DNA of 64,000 nucleotides from Aggregatibacter segnis (GTDB lineage Bacteria; Pseudomonadota; Gammaproteobacteria; Enterobacterales; Pasteurellaceae): NCBI RefSeq assembly GCF_003130075.1, contig NZ_NRCW01000001.1, positions 1 to 64,000 of the forward strand, read 5' to 3'. Shown piece by piece: positions 52,918 to 60,983 of this stretch (position 1 is its first letter; each line of letters starts with the position of its first letter). The notes under the pieces were generated by a model. It saw only the letters and a program-made list of their open reading frames with translations, ran no database searches and was not told where the DNA came from. The position numbers and the translations under genes were made by a program.

Positions 52918-53189
52918 CAAAAAAAGTGAGGTAGAAATAGGGGCGGTTTTGTCTGAGGTGAGGATTTTGAACGCTATTTTATTTGTTAAAAAAACGTTGA
53001 GTTTTTGGCTGAAAAAGGTTAATTTTGCCCACCTTTTATACTGATATTTGGAAGAAAATCGTTTATTCGTAAGTCAATCGTTACTATTTTTACTTTATGG
53101 TGAAAGGTAGTGCTTAAACATCGTTGTTGATATATACGGCTAAATACCTTACGACATAAGCTTCAATACGTATTAATGAATAAAATGTT

Positions 53190-53516
53190 ATGACAGATTT
53201 TATTGAAATCACGCCACAACAAGCGTGGGAAATGTTACAAAAGGATGAAAATGCCGTGTTGGCGGATGTGCGGGATTCTGCGCGCTTCAGTTATTCTCAT
53301 GCTCAAGGTGCAGTGAATTTAACAGAACACACTTGGCCGGATTTTGAAGCGGAATATGACTACGATCAGCCGATTTTGGTGAGTTGCTATCATGGCGTGA
53401 GCAGTCGCAGTGTTGCCACGTTTTTACTGCAACGTGGCTATGAAAAGGTTTATAGTGTGCAGGGCGGATTCGCCGCTTGGGTGGACGCTAACTTACCGCT
53501 GGAAACGGCATATTAA
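53190..53516 (+). CDS. glpE: Thiosulfate sulfurtransferase GlpE
   Basis: 108 residues, single rhodanese domain. The catalytic Cys66 lies in the loop SCYHGVSSRSVA, with the family's DVRDSARF start. It moves sulfane sulfur to cyanide or thioredoxin-like acceptors. It leads the conserved glpE-glpG-glpR set, here with a small minus-strand gene between glpE and glpG. Confidence 0.95.
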   Translation: MTDFIEITPQQAWEMLQKDENAVLADVRDSARFSYSHAQGAVNLTEHTWPDFEAEYDYDQPILVSCYHGVSSRSVATFLLQRGYEKVYSVQGGFAAWVDANLPLETAY

Positions 53517-53827
53517 TTAAATCCAACGGCGATGATATAACCTAAAACGCCGTAAAATATGACCGCACTTAAGGCTAAACCTCGACGTGCAAAAGCCGGT
53601 TTACGTTGATGTAGTCGATAAAAAATCCGCGCTAGGATGACTAATGCCAATGGATAACACCAGAGAAAAATTGACATGACGCGGACTTGAATGTCGCTGA
53701 GGTGCGGATTATTCAATAAATGCGGTGAAACCAATTGTGCCAAAGGCCAAAGTAAAATAGGCAAACAAAAGAGAGCAATTGCCCAACTGAACGGGCTAAA
53801 TCCCTGAGGCAAATTTGAATTTCTCAT
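53513..53827 (-). CDS. Small Pasteurellaceae membrane protein (DUF5389-like)
   Basis: 104 residues from the ATG at 53827 (MRNSNLPQGFSPFSW), preceded by GGAG; a much longer open frame upstream overlaps glpG antisense and is rejected. Three predicted membrane helices (about 16-34, 50-65 and 85-102). It overlaps the glpE stop tail to tail by four bases and is divergent from glpG. Function unknown; the family assignment is from memory. Confidence 0.65.
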   Translation of the reverse strand: MRNSNLPQGFSPFSWAIALFCLPILLWPLAQLVSPHLLNNPHLSDIQVRVMSIFLWCYPLALVILARIFYRLHQRKPAFARRGLALSAVIFYGVLGYIIAVGFN

Positions 53828-53868
53828 TTTTTCTCCGTCGATTAAATTTTGGAAAAGGAATATAGCAA

Positions 53869-54744
53869 ATGCAGCATTTGTTTGGTAGTGAAATCCCTGA
53901 CTTAGTGCGTGATTTTCAGGCGCATATTCGTACGAAATATCACGCGGACGTGCTTGTTGAAGAAAACCGGAATGCGCAGGGCAAGGCGGTCTATGATGTT
54001 TTTCTGTCGGAAAACACACCGCACTTTTTTTCGATTGAACAGGAAACAGAGGTTTTTCTAACAGAATGGCTGGAACGAAAAAATGCACAAGCGTGGCAAA
54101 ACGGTGTCAGTCCGATCAATGTTCCTCATGAAGTGCCTTCCGCTAACTCTCAGGCAAATAGCCGCTTTTCTTTTTTATCTTATTTCCAACAGCAAAAAAT
54201 AACCGTATTTCTGACCGCACTTTGTGCCTTGATTTACCTTTTGATGTTTTTAGGCTTTGCCGAACCGCTTTTATTACTCTCCCATTTCCCGGCTGAACCG
54301 GAGCAAGAAGACGAGATTTGGCGTTATCTCAGCCATACGTTGGTGCATTTATCCAATATGCATATTCTGTTTAATCTCACCTGGTGGTGGATTTTTGGTG
54401 GAGCGATTGAACGGCAGTTAGGGAGCATTAAATTACTTCAGATTTATTTACTTGCCGGTGTAATTACCGGCGTGGCGCAAAACGTCGCAAGCGGACCGGC
54501 ATTTTTCGGTTTATCAGGTGTGGTATATGCCGTGTTGGGCTATGTGTTTGTATTGGATAAATTGAATAAGCAAACCGATTTTGAAGTGCCGGATGGCTTT
54601 TTTTATATGTTAGTGGTGGGGATTTTGCTCGGTTTTGCCGGCCCGTTAGTGGATATCAATATTGGCAACACAGCGCATATTTCCGGTTTATTGGTGGGAA
54701 TGTTAGTGGCGTTTTTGGATCGAAATATTCGCGTAAAGTCGTGA
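53869..54744 (+). CDS. glpG: Rhomboid intramembrane serine protease GlpG
   Basis: 291 residues. An N-terminal cytoplasmic domain (1-100) and six membrane helices. The catalytic serine is in GLSGVVYAVLGY and the histidine in NTAHISGLLVG; the L1-loop WR region is EDEIWRYLSHTLVHLSNMHILFNL. It cleaves membrane proteins within their helices. It sits between glpE and glpR. Confidence 0.95.
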   Translation: MQHLFGSEIPDLVRDFQAHIRTKYHADVLVEENRNAQGKAVYDVFLSENTPHFFSIEQETEVFLTEWLERKNAQAWQNGVSPINVPHEVPSANSQANSRFSFLSYFQQQKITVFLTALCALIYLLMFLGFAEPLLLLSHFPAEPEQEDEIWRYLSHTLVHLSNMHILFNLTWWWIFGGAIERQLGSIKLLQIYLLAGVITGVAQNVASGPAFFGLSGVVYAVLGYVFVLDKLNKQTDFEVPDGFFYMLVVGILLGFAGPLVDINIGNTAHISGLLVGMLVAFLDRNIRVKS

Positions 54745-54808
54745 TCTTCGAGTAAAAATAAGATAAATTAACAGCCCGAAGTGTTATTTTAACAACTAAG
54801 GAATACAC

Positions 54809-55564
54809 ATGAGACAATCTCTTCGTCATCAAAAAATTGTCGAATTGGTTAAACAAAAAGGATATTTAAGTACAGATGAGTTGGTGGCGTTATTTGATGT
54901 GAGCCCCCAAACAATTCGACGTGATTTAAATGAACTGGCAGAAGCGAACGTGATTCGCCGTCATCATGGTGGCGCAGCATCACCTTCTACTGCGGAAAAT
55001 AGCGATTATCACGATCGCAAACACTTTTTCTCTCAAGAAAAAAATCGCATTGCTAATCAAGTGGTGCAGCTTATTCCTAACGGCGCTTCACTGTTTATTG
55101 ATATCGGTACGACCTCTGAAGCGGTTGCCTTTGCCTTATTAGCCCATCAAAAACTGCGTATTGTGACCAATAACCTCAACGCGGCACATATTCTCATGCA
55201 AAATGACTCTTTTGATATCACCATCGCCAGTGGGTCTTTGCGTCAAGACGGCGGCATTATTGGTGAGTCAACGGTGGAGTTTTTATCACAGTTCCGTTTG
55301 GATTTTGGGATCTTAGGTATCAGCGCCATTGATTTGGACGGTACGTTGTTGGATTACGATTATCATGAAGTGCAAGTAAAACGTGCGATCATTGAAAATT
55401 CGCGTAATACCTTGTTAGTAACAGACCATTCTAAGTTTAGTCGACGCGCGATGGTCAAACTGGGTTCTATTACGGATGTGGAATATGTCTTCACCGACTC
55501 GGATGTTCCGCCAAGCATTGATGAATTATTAAAAAATAAGAATGTGAACCTTGTGGTTTGCTAG
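54809..55564 (+). CDS. glpR: Glycerol-3-phosphate regulon repressor GlpR (DeoR family)
   Basis: 251 residues. An N-terminal helix-turn-helix (LRHQKIVELVKQKGYLSTDELVALFDVSPQTIRRDLNELAE) and a C-terminal sugar-phosphate sensor with IDIGTTSEAVAFAL. In E. coli it represses glp genes and is released by glycerol-3-phosphate. The glpE-glpG-glpR order supports the name. It ends before a USS terminator. Confidence 0.93.
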   Translation: MRQSLRHQKIVELVKQKGYLSTDELVALFDVSPQTIRRDLNELAEANVIRRHHGGAASPSTAENSDYHDRKHFFSQEKNRIANQVVQLIPNGASLFIDIGTTSEAVAFALLAHQKLRIVTNNLNAAHILMQNDSFDITIASGSLRQDGGIIGESTVEFLSQFRLDFGILGISAIDLDGTLLDYDYHEVQVKRAIIENSRNTLLVTDHSKFSRRAMVKLGSITDVEYVFTDSDVPPSIDELLKNKNVNLVVC

Positions 55565-55597
55565 ATCTTAAACACCTTTTTCCTTCATTTTCGGCAT

Positions 55598-55628
55598 AAA
55601 AGTGCGGTGAAAAATCACCGCACTTTTT
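55598..55628. terminator. USS-dyad terminator of glpR
   Basis: AAAAGTGCGGTGA (55598-55610) and TCACCGCACTTTT (55615-55627), AAAA loop, followed by more T. It lies 34 bases after the glpR stop. Confidence 0.85.
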
Positions 55629-55829
55629 TTGTCTTTTCTCTTCTTTATTTTTTATTTGCGCGACACTTATTTTTCAGAATAAAATAAGGTGTCTTGTTAA
55701 ATAGATAAATATGTGTATTTATTAATCATCTATGCATTCAAAGATTTTTATCTTTTTGATTTTGTTGCAAATACGTTTTAGCAAAAATCTTAATATGATG
55801 ATGTTGTATTTGTCCATAAATTGATTAAT

Positions 55830-55848
55830 AATGATAATGCTTATCATT
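55830..55848 (+). promoter_or_regulatory. Fur box of the TonB-dependent receptor
   Basis: AATGATAATGCTTATCATT, a near-perfect 19-bp palindrome close to the Fur consensus (GATAATGATAATCATTATC), 36 bases before the receptor start. Upstream, 55640-55830 is AT-rich leader with no gene. Confidence 0.85.
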
Positions 55849-55883
55849 TGATAAAATTATAATGAAGAACCTGAGGAGAAAAA

Positions 55884-58658
55884 ATGAAGAAATCTATCAA
55901 GTTGAACTTGATAACATTTTGTCTTTTAAATGTTATCAATATTACCTATGCCGAAGAACAATTAGACCAAATCGATGTGGTTGAAAAAATCATTACCAAT
56001 GAGAAAAAACCGTTTACCGAAGCGAAAGCAAAAAGCACGCGGGAGCATGTTTTTAAAGAAACGCAAAGCATTGATAACGTGGTACGGAGTATGCCGGGGG
56101 CGTTTACCCAACAGGATAAAGGCTCCGGTGTGTTGTCGTTAAATATTCGTGGAGAAACGGGATTCGGCAGGGCAAACACCATGGTGGATGGCATTACACA
56201 AACATTTTATTCCACATCGATGGACTCCGGGCAAGCCGGCGGGAATTCGCAATTTGGGGCATCATTAGATCCGAATTTTATTGCCGGCATTGATTTAACG
56301 AAGGGGAATTTTAGCGGGGCAAGCGGTGTGAACTCCTTGTACGGTTCGGCGAATTTCAGAACGTTGGGTGTCAACGATGTGATTTCAGGGGATAAGAGCC
56401 TAGGCTTTATTATCAAAGGAATGACCGGAACTAATGCAACAAAATCCAACTATATGGCGATGGCAGCCACCCGAAAATGGTTGGATAACGGCGGTTATGT
56501 AGGCATGTTATATGGATATAGCCGTCGAGAAGTGTCGCAAGATTATAAAATCGGCGGAGGTGGTCAGAAAATCGCTGATGTCGGTGATGACTTTTTGCAA
56601 CAACAAAAAAATAAACAATTTACCGAAGCCGGGTTTGTGTTTGATCAAGCTAAAGGCCGTTGGATGCCGGATATGAATAAAAATATGTGGGCTTGTAACG
56701 CACCCACACCATCACAACCGGAGGCCTATCCTTGCAGTTATTATCGTAATGCGGAGCGAAGACGAATTTTACAGGATCCGGAACACTCTCCTGAATTACA
56801 AAAACAAATTGATGAAACTAACGCTGCTTTTGAGCGCAATAACGACCAATATCGTTTGGCGCCATTGGATCCAAGCAGTATTCGTCAAAGCGCTCATAGT
56901 CATTTAGTCAAGTTTGAGTATGCTGATGATCGCCATACGTTAAATCTACAATTACGTGCTTTGGATAATGCTATTGGTACTCGCAAAATTGAAAATCGTA
57001 ACTATCAACTGAACTATAATTTCAATAATAATGGTTATATTGATATGAATGTATTGCTGGCGCATAACGTGGGTAAATCAAAATATCCTAAAGGTTCACG
57101 TTTTACCGGCTGGGAAGTATTGAAACATTTAGAAACGAAGAATGCCGCCGATATTTTTGATATAAGCAATAGTTATACTTTTACTCTGCCGAAAGAAGTG
57201 GACTTAAAAACCACGTTGGGCTTTAACTTCTTCAAAAATGAATATAGCAAAAATCGATTCCCTGAAGAGCTTAGTTTATTTTACGACGGTTCTTCACAGC
57301 AGGGCGGTTTATACGATTTCCTAGGACGTTATAAAGGTTCAAAAGGGCTATTGCCACAAAAATCGAGTATTTTGCACCCTTCCGGCGAACAAAAATTTCA
57401 TACGTTTTATTTAGATACGTCACTGACTCGCGATATCTATCGATTGGATTACAGCGTGAATTTGATCAAGTATAAATTTAACGGGGAATACGCGGGTTAC
57501 TATAATTCTCCTGAAGATTTTGAAAAAGCCTTTGGCAAGGATTCTCAAATTTATAAAAAATATTGTGATCCTAACGGCGGTTGTCAAATTTATGAACCTT
57601 TAGAGAGAAGAGCAGGCCACAAAACAGCAATGAACCATTCCGCGATTTTCAGCGCTCATCTTCATGACTACTTTGCGCCTTTCGTGGGCTATGCCAGAAC
57701 GCACCGCATGCCAAATATTCAAGAGATGTATTTTTCTCAAGTCTCTGATGCAGGCGTCAATACCGATTTGAAACCGGAGCGCGCTTCGACTTATCAATTG
57801 GGTTTTAATACCTTTAAGGAAGGTATTTGGAAAAATGATGATGTGTTGGGAATAAAAGTTGTCGGGTATCGTAGTTACATTAAAAATTATATTCATAATG
57901 TTTGGGGCGACTGGTGGCAAGGCGGTGTGCCTACTTGGGCAGAAAGCAACGGTTTTCAATTTACCATTGCACACCGTAATTATGCTAAAACGGTGAAAAA
58001 GAGCGGTGTAGAATTAGAGTTAAATTATGATATGGGCAGATTCTTTACGAATCTATCTTACGCTTATCAACGAACCAATCAGCCGACGAATTATAGCGAT
58101 GCCAGCCCTCGTCCAAATAATGCTTCAAAAGAAGATATTTTAAAACAAGGTTACGGTTTGACTCGAATTTCAGCTCTACCAAGAGATTATGGTCGCCTTG
58201 AACTTGGTAGCCGTTGGTTTGATCGAAAATTAACGGTTGGCGGAGCGGTTCGTTATTATGGTGAAAGCAAACGGGCCTCCATTGAGGAAAAATATATTGA
58301 TGGTACAACGTTTGAGAAGAATGCATTAAGACGTCATCATCATGCAATTAAAGAAACGGAAACCATTGAAAAACAACCGTTGATTTTTGATTTATATGTC
58401 AGTTATGAGCCGATTGAAAATCTGGTTTTAAAAACAGAAATTCAGAATCTGTTTGATAAGAAGTATATTGATCCGCTGGATGCCGGTAATGATGCGGCAA
58501 CACAACGTTATTACAGTAGCGTAAGTAGCGCACCATCACAGCCTTGCTCACCGGGAGAATTATGCCATACGGATGGCCATGGTGGAAAAACGCAATCTAT
58601 TTTAAATAACTATGCTAGAGGACGAACCATCGTGTTCAGCTTGAGTTATCAATTTTAG
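55884..58658 (+). CDS. TonB-dependent outer-membrane receptor, iron-regulated
   Basis: 924 residues. Signal peptide to about residue 23 (ITYA/EEQ), TonB box-like QIDVVEK, plug domain (about 45-175: DNVVRSMPGAFTQQDKGSGVLSLNIRGETGFGRANTMVDGITQTFY) and a 22-strand barrel ending SLSYQF. Three Cys pairs in extracellular loops (near 270-283, 563-569 and the last 40 residues). A YIDP..AGNDAATQRYYSS segment lies near the end. The Fur box shows it responds to iron; a haem, haemoglobin or other iron ligand is likely, but I cannot name it. GAGGAG precedes the ATG. Confidence 0.88.
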   Translation: MKKSIKLNLITFCLLNVINITYAEEQLDQIDVVEKIITNEKKPFTEAKAKSTREHVFKETQSIDNVVRSMPGAFTQQDKGSGVLSLNIRGETGFGRANTMVDGITQTFYSTSMDSGQAGGNSQFGASLDPNFIAGIDLTKGNFSGASGVNSLYGSANFRTLGVNDVISGDKSLGFIIKGMTGTNATKSNYMAMAATRKWLDNGGYVGMLYGYSRREVSQDYKIGGGGQKIADVGDDFLQQQKNKQFTEAGFVFDQAKGRWMPDMNKNMWACNAPTPSQPEAYPCSYYRNAERRRILQDPEHSPELQKQIDETNAAFERNNDQYRLAPLDPSSIRQSAHSHLVKFEYADDRHTLNLQLRALDNAIGTRKIENRNYQLNYNFNNNGYIDMNVLLAHNVGKSKYPKGSRFTGWEVLKHLETKNAADIFDISNSYTFTLPKEVDLKTTLGFNFFKNEYSKNRFPEELSLFYDGSSQQGGLYDFLGRYKGSKGLLPQKSSILHPSGEQKFHTFYLDTSLTRDIYRLDYSVNLIKYKFNGEYAGYYNSPEDFEKAFGKDSQIYKKYCDPNGGCQIYEPLERRAGHKTAMNHSAIFSAHLHDYFAPFVGYARTHRMPNIQEMYFSQVSDAGVNTDLKPERASTYQLGFNTFKEGIWKNDDVLGIKVVGYRSYIKNYIHNVWGDWWQGGVPTWAESNGFQFTIAHRNYAKTVKKSGVELELNYDMGRFFTNLSYAYQRTNQPTNYSDASPRPNNASKEDILKQGYGLTRISALPRDYGRLELGSRWFDRKLTVGGAVRYYGESKRASIEEKYIDGTTFEKNALRRHHHAIKETETIEKQPLIFDLYVSYEPIENLVLKTEIQNLFDKKYIDPLDAGNDAATQRYYSSVSSAPSQPCSPGELCHTDGHGGKTQSILNNYARGRTIVFSLSYQF

Positions 58659-58671
58659 AGGAAATTTAGGA

Positions 58672-58693
58672 TGGTGCCCCAACAGGACTTGAA
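58672..58693 (-). other. tRNA-3'-end-like sequence, possible attachment core
   Basis: On the minus strand it reads TTCAAGT-CCTGT-TGGGGC-A-CCA, like a T loop, T stem, acceptor strand and CCA tail. The acceptor strand is one base short and no tRNA body follows, so it is not a gene. Its place 13 bases after the receptor stop and beside a mobile element suggests the short arm of an attachment site. Confidence 0.4.
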
Positions 58694-58745
58694 ATTATTA
58701 AATAATTCTTTAATTATCAAAGTGTTGGATTTTACTTGAAATGCT

Positions 58746-58765
58746 GTGGTTACTATCGTGGTTAC
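58746..58765. repeat. Paired GTGGTTAC direct repeats near the element border
   Basis: GTGGTTAC at 58746-58753 and 58758-58765, 12-base period. Short direct repeats beside an att core can be integrase arm sites; this is inference. Confidence 0.4.
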
Positions 58766-58828
58766 ATTAAAGAACAACCAATGAGAAAAAAGATTTAATT
58801 TCTATCAACATTCAAAATTATATAAAAA

Positions 58829-58922
58829 GGTGTTCACCTGTTCACTATATATTATATTTCTTTATTTATCATATAGTTATATAGTGAATAAGGTGTTCAC
58901 TAGGTATTCACCAGTGTTCACT
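58829..58922. repeat. TGTTCAC iteron cluster, P4-type replication origin candidate
   Basis: TGTTCAC[C/T] at 58831-58838, 58839-58846, 58894-58901 and 58915-58922, TATTCACC at 58905-58912, and the inverted copy AGTGAATA at 58883-58890. The two groups flank about 35 bases of almost pure A/T. TGTTCACC is the type I repeat that phage P4 alpha (primase-helicase) binds in its origin and crr. The rest of 58659-59132 has no convincing gene. Confidence 0.7.
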
Positions 58923-58941
58923 CTTTAAAATAGATAAAAAA

Positions 58942-58969
58942 TCCTATCTAAATTATATTTTCCTATCTA
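58942..58969. repeat. TCCTATCTA direct repeats
   Basis: TCCTATCTA at 58942-58950 and 58961-58969, with an inverted TAGATA at 58931-58936. They sit between the iterons and the capsid gene and may be sites for a regulator of the packaging cassette; no known protein is assigned. Confidence 0.4.
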
Positions 58970-59132
58970 TGTTTGTATAAAAAACAAGCAATCAAATTTC
59001 ACCCACTCAACGTATCCTAACGTAGCTAAACTATTAATTTTTAAGCAATTTACTTCCTGTTTTTTGTGTATATATTGTTCTATGGGCTTTTTATAAGCCG
59101 TCTTAATTAAGATGATTTTAAAAGGATTAACT

Positions 59133-60320
59133 ATGTTTAAAAAACTGTTAGAACTACGCCAACAAAAAGCGGAAAAAGTCGCAGCAATGCGCGCTATGTT
59201 AGACAAAGCGGAACAAGAAAACCGCTCATTGACCGAAACCGAAAACGTTGATTTTGAAAAGTTGAAAGATTTGGTTAAGCAATTGAGCGATGAAATCGCC
59301 CGTTATGAAACAGTGGCCGATGAAGAACGTAACATTGCCGACAAAGGCAAGCCGGTAGAAACACGCGGTAAAACCTTCAGCAATGACGAACTACGCCACT
59401 ACATTAAAACGGGTGAATTACGAAATCTTTCCACCACCGGTCAAGAAGATGGCGGTTATACCGTGATCCCACAATTGGATAAAGACGTAATGAAACGCTT
59501 AACCGATGATAGCGTGATGCGTCAAATTTGTAACGTGGTCCGCTTGCCGGTTGGTGCGAAAGAATACAAAAAACTTGTTTCCGCCGGTGGTGCAGTAGTG
59601 GCCCATGGTGAGGAAGGTCAAGCACGCAATGGCACCGCCACACCGAAACTCCATGAAGTCACCATTGCGTTAAACCCTATCTATGCTTATCCGAAAACCA
59701 CTCAAGAAATCTTGGACTTCTCCAGTATTGATGTTTTAGGTTGGTTGACCGATGAAATTTCCGAAAGCTTCACCGAAACCGAAGAAACCGATTTAACCGG
59801 CGGTGACGGCACGAAGAAATCAAAAGGCTTCTTATCCTATGAACGTTCTACCGAAGCGGACAAAGTACGCGCCTTTGGTAAGTTACAAAAATTAGACGTT
59901 GCCGGTGCCGACAAAATCACCGCCGATACGCTCATTGATTTGTTCTACACCTTACACAGCAAATACCGTAAAAATGCCGTTTGGGTGATGTCTTCCACAA
60001 TTGCGGCGGCATTACAAAAACTCAAAAACAAAAACGGCGATTTTATTTGGCGTGATGGTTTAACCGTAGATGCGCCTTCTACCCTTTTAGGTCGTCCGGT
60101 TTACTTCCTTGAAACCATGCCGGCAAGTGGTGCCAATAAACCGGTAGTTGCCTTTGGTGACTTCAAACGCGGTTACTTCATTGTAGATCACGAAACCGGC
60201 GTAAGAACCCGCCCTGATAACATTACCGAACCGGGCTTCTATAAAGTCCATACCGATAAATATCTTGGTGGTGGCGTGGTAGATAGTAACGCAATCAAGT
60301 TCATTGAAGTTACGGCTTAA
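59133..60320 (+). CDS. Phage major capsid protein, HK97 family
   Basis: 395 residues from the ATG at 59133 (MFKKLLELRQQ), preceded by AAAGGA; an upstream in-frame ATG is rejected. An N-terminal helical delta/scaffold region (about 1-85, charged coiled coil) is followed by the HK97 capsid fold (TTGQEDGGYTVIPQLDKDVMKRL onward, ending VDSNAIKFIEV). Codon and length fit a gp5-like protein whose N-terminus is removed by the next gene's protease. First gene of the packaging cassette, directly after the iteron region. Confidence 0.92.
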   Translation: MFKKLLELRQQKAEKVAAMRAMLDKAEQENRSLTETENVDFEKLKDLVKQLSDEIARYETVADEERNIADKGKPVETRGKTFSNDELRHYIKTGELRNLSTTGQEDGGYTVIPQLDKDVMKRLTDDSVMRQICNVVRLPVGAKEYKKLVSAGGAVVAHGEEGQARNGTATPKLHEVTIALNPIYAYPKTTQEILDFSSIDVLGWLTDEISESFTETEETDLTGGDGTKKSKGFLSYERSTEADKVRAFGKLQKLDVAGADKITADTLIDLFYTLHSKYRKNAVWVMSSTIAAALQKLKNKNGDFIWRDGLTVDAPSTLLGRPVYFLETMPASGANKPVVAFGDFKRGYFIVDHETGVRTRPDNITEPGFYKVHTDKYLGGGVVDSNAIKFIEVTA

Positions 60321-60336
60321 TCGTCAAATTCCAACG

Positions 60337-60359
60337 GGGGCAATTAAGCCCCCTTTTTG
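60337..60359 (+). terminator. Intrinsic terminator directly after the capsid gene
   Basis: GGGGGC (60337-60342) and GCCCCC (60349-60354), AATTAA loop, then TTTTTG. It lies inside the cassette, between the capsid and protease genes. Confidence 0.85.
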
Positions 60360-60373
60360 TTAAAAGGGAAAGT

Positions 60374-60940
60374 ATGAATAAAGAATTTGAAATCCGTTCA
60401 TCCGAAATCACCGCAGACAGCGAGAATAAAAAACTGGTTGGCTATGTGGTGAAGTGGGACAGCCCTTCTGAAGTGCTTTATTGCGATTTTGTAGAACAAT
60501 TCAGTGCGAATGCGTTTAGTGAAAGTTTAAGCAGCGGTGCCGATGTACGGGCATTATTTGAACACGATCATTCCAAACTATTAGGGCGAACCCGCGCGGG
60601 AACCTTAAAACTGGAAGAAGATACAATAGGCTTACGTTTTGAATTAATGCCACCTGATACCACCTTAGGGCGTGATTTATTGGTAAGTGTTGAACGCGGC
60701 GATATTAGCGGGATGTCTTTCGGCTTTTGGGCTAAAGAAGAAACATGGAATTTTGATGTAGAGCCTTGTCAACGCACAGTAGCCAAAGCGGAATTATTTG
60801 AAATCACCGTTACAAGTATTCCCGCCTATCCTGAAAGTAGCGTTGAGATTGCCAAACGCTCAATGGCAACCGCGAAGGGAAAAACGCAAGGAAAATCCAC
60901 CGCACTTTTGAAACAGTGGCTTGATGTGGCGGAGGCGTAA
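60374..60940 (+). CDS. HK97-family prohead protease
   Basis: 188 residues. The herpesvirus-assemblin-like fold is seen in GYVVKWDSPSEV, the catalytic His in FEHDHSKLLGRT and the catalytic Ser in DISGMSFGFWAKEE. It trims the capsid delta domain during head maturation. Lying after rather than before the capsid gene is unusual for HK97-like prophages. A USS core (60899-60907) lies in its 3' end. Confidence 0.92.
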   Translation: MNKEFEIRSSEITADSENKKLVGYVVKWDSPSEVLYCDFVEQFSANAFSESLSSGADVRALFEHDHSKLLGRTRAGTLKLEEDTIGLRFELMPPDTTLGRDLLVSVERGDISGMSFGFWAKEETWNFDVEPCQRTVAKAELFEITVTSIPAYPESSVEIAKRSMATAKGKTQGKSTALLKQWLDVAEA

Positions 60941-60941
60941 T

Positions 60942-60983
60942 ATGTAGAACCCGTTCAGACGAAAAGAACAACGCAGCGCACCG
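60942..60983 (+). other. Natural portal start with an amber second codon
   Basis: From ATG at 60942-60944 the frame reads TAG, then NPFRRKEQRSAP, running in frame into the portal gene at 60984. Portal proteins of this family commonly begin MWNPFRR, so TAG most likely replaces TGG. GGAGG lies nine bases before this ATG, the proper ribosome site. Confidence 0.8.

Noticed and set aside
53828-54088. Long N-terminal extension of the small gene at 53513-53827
   Set aside because: It runs antisense through glpG, has no ribosome site, and the ATG at 53827 has GGAG.
58672-58693. A real tRNA gene at the element border
   Set aside because: Only the T loop and acceptor end are present; no anticodon or D arm follows and the acceptor strand is one base short.
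58967-59206. Minus-strand frame of 79 codons across the capsid start
   Set aside because: It is antisense to the capsid gene, low in complexity, and has no ribosome site or recognisable motif.
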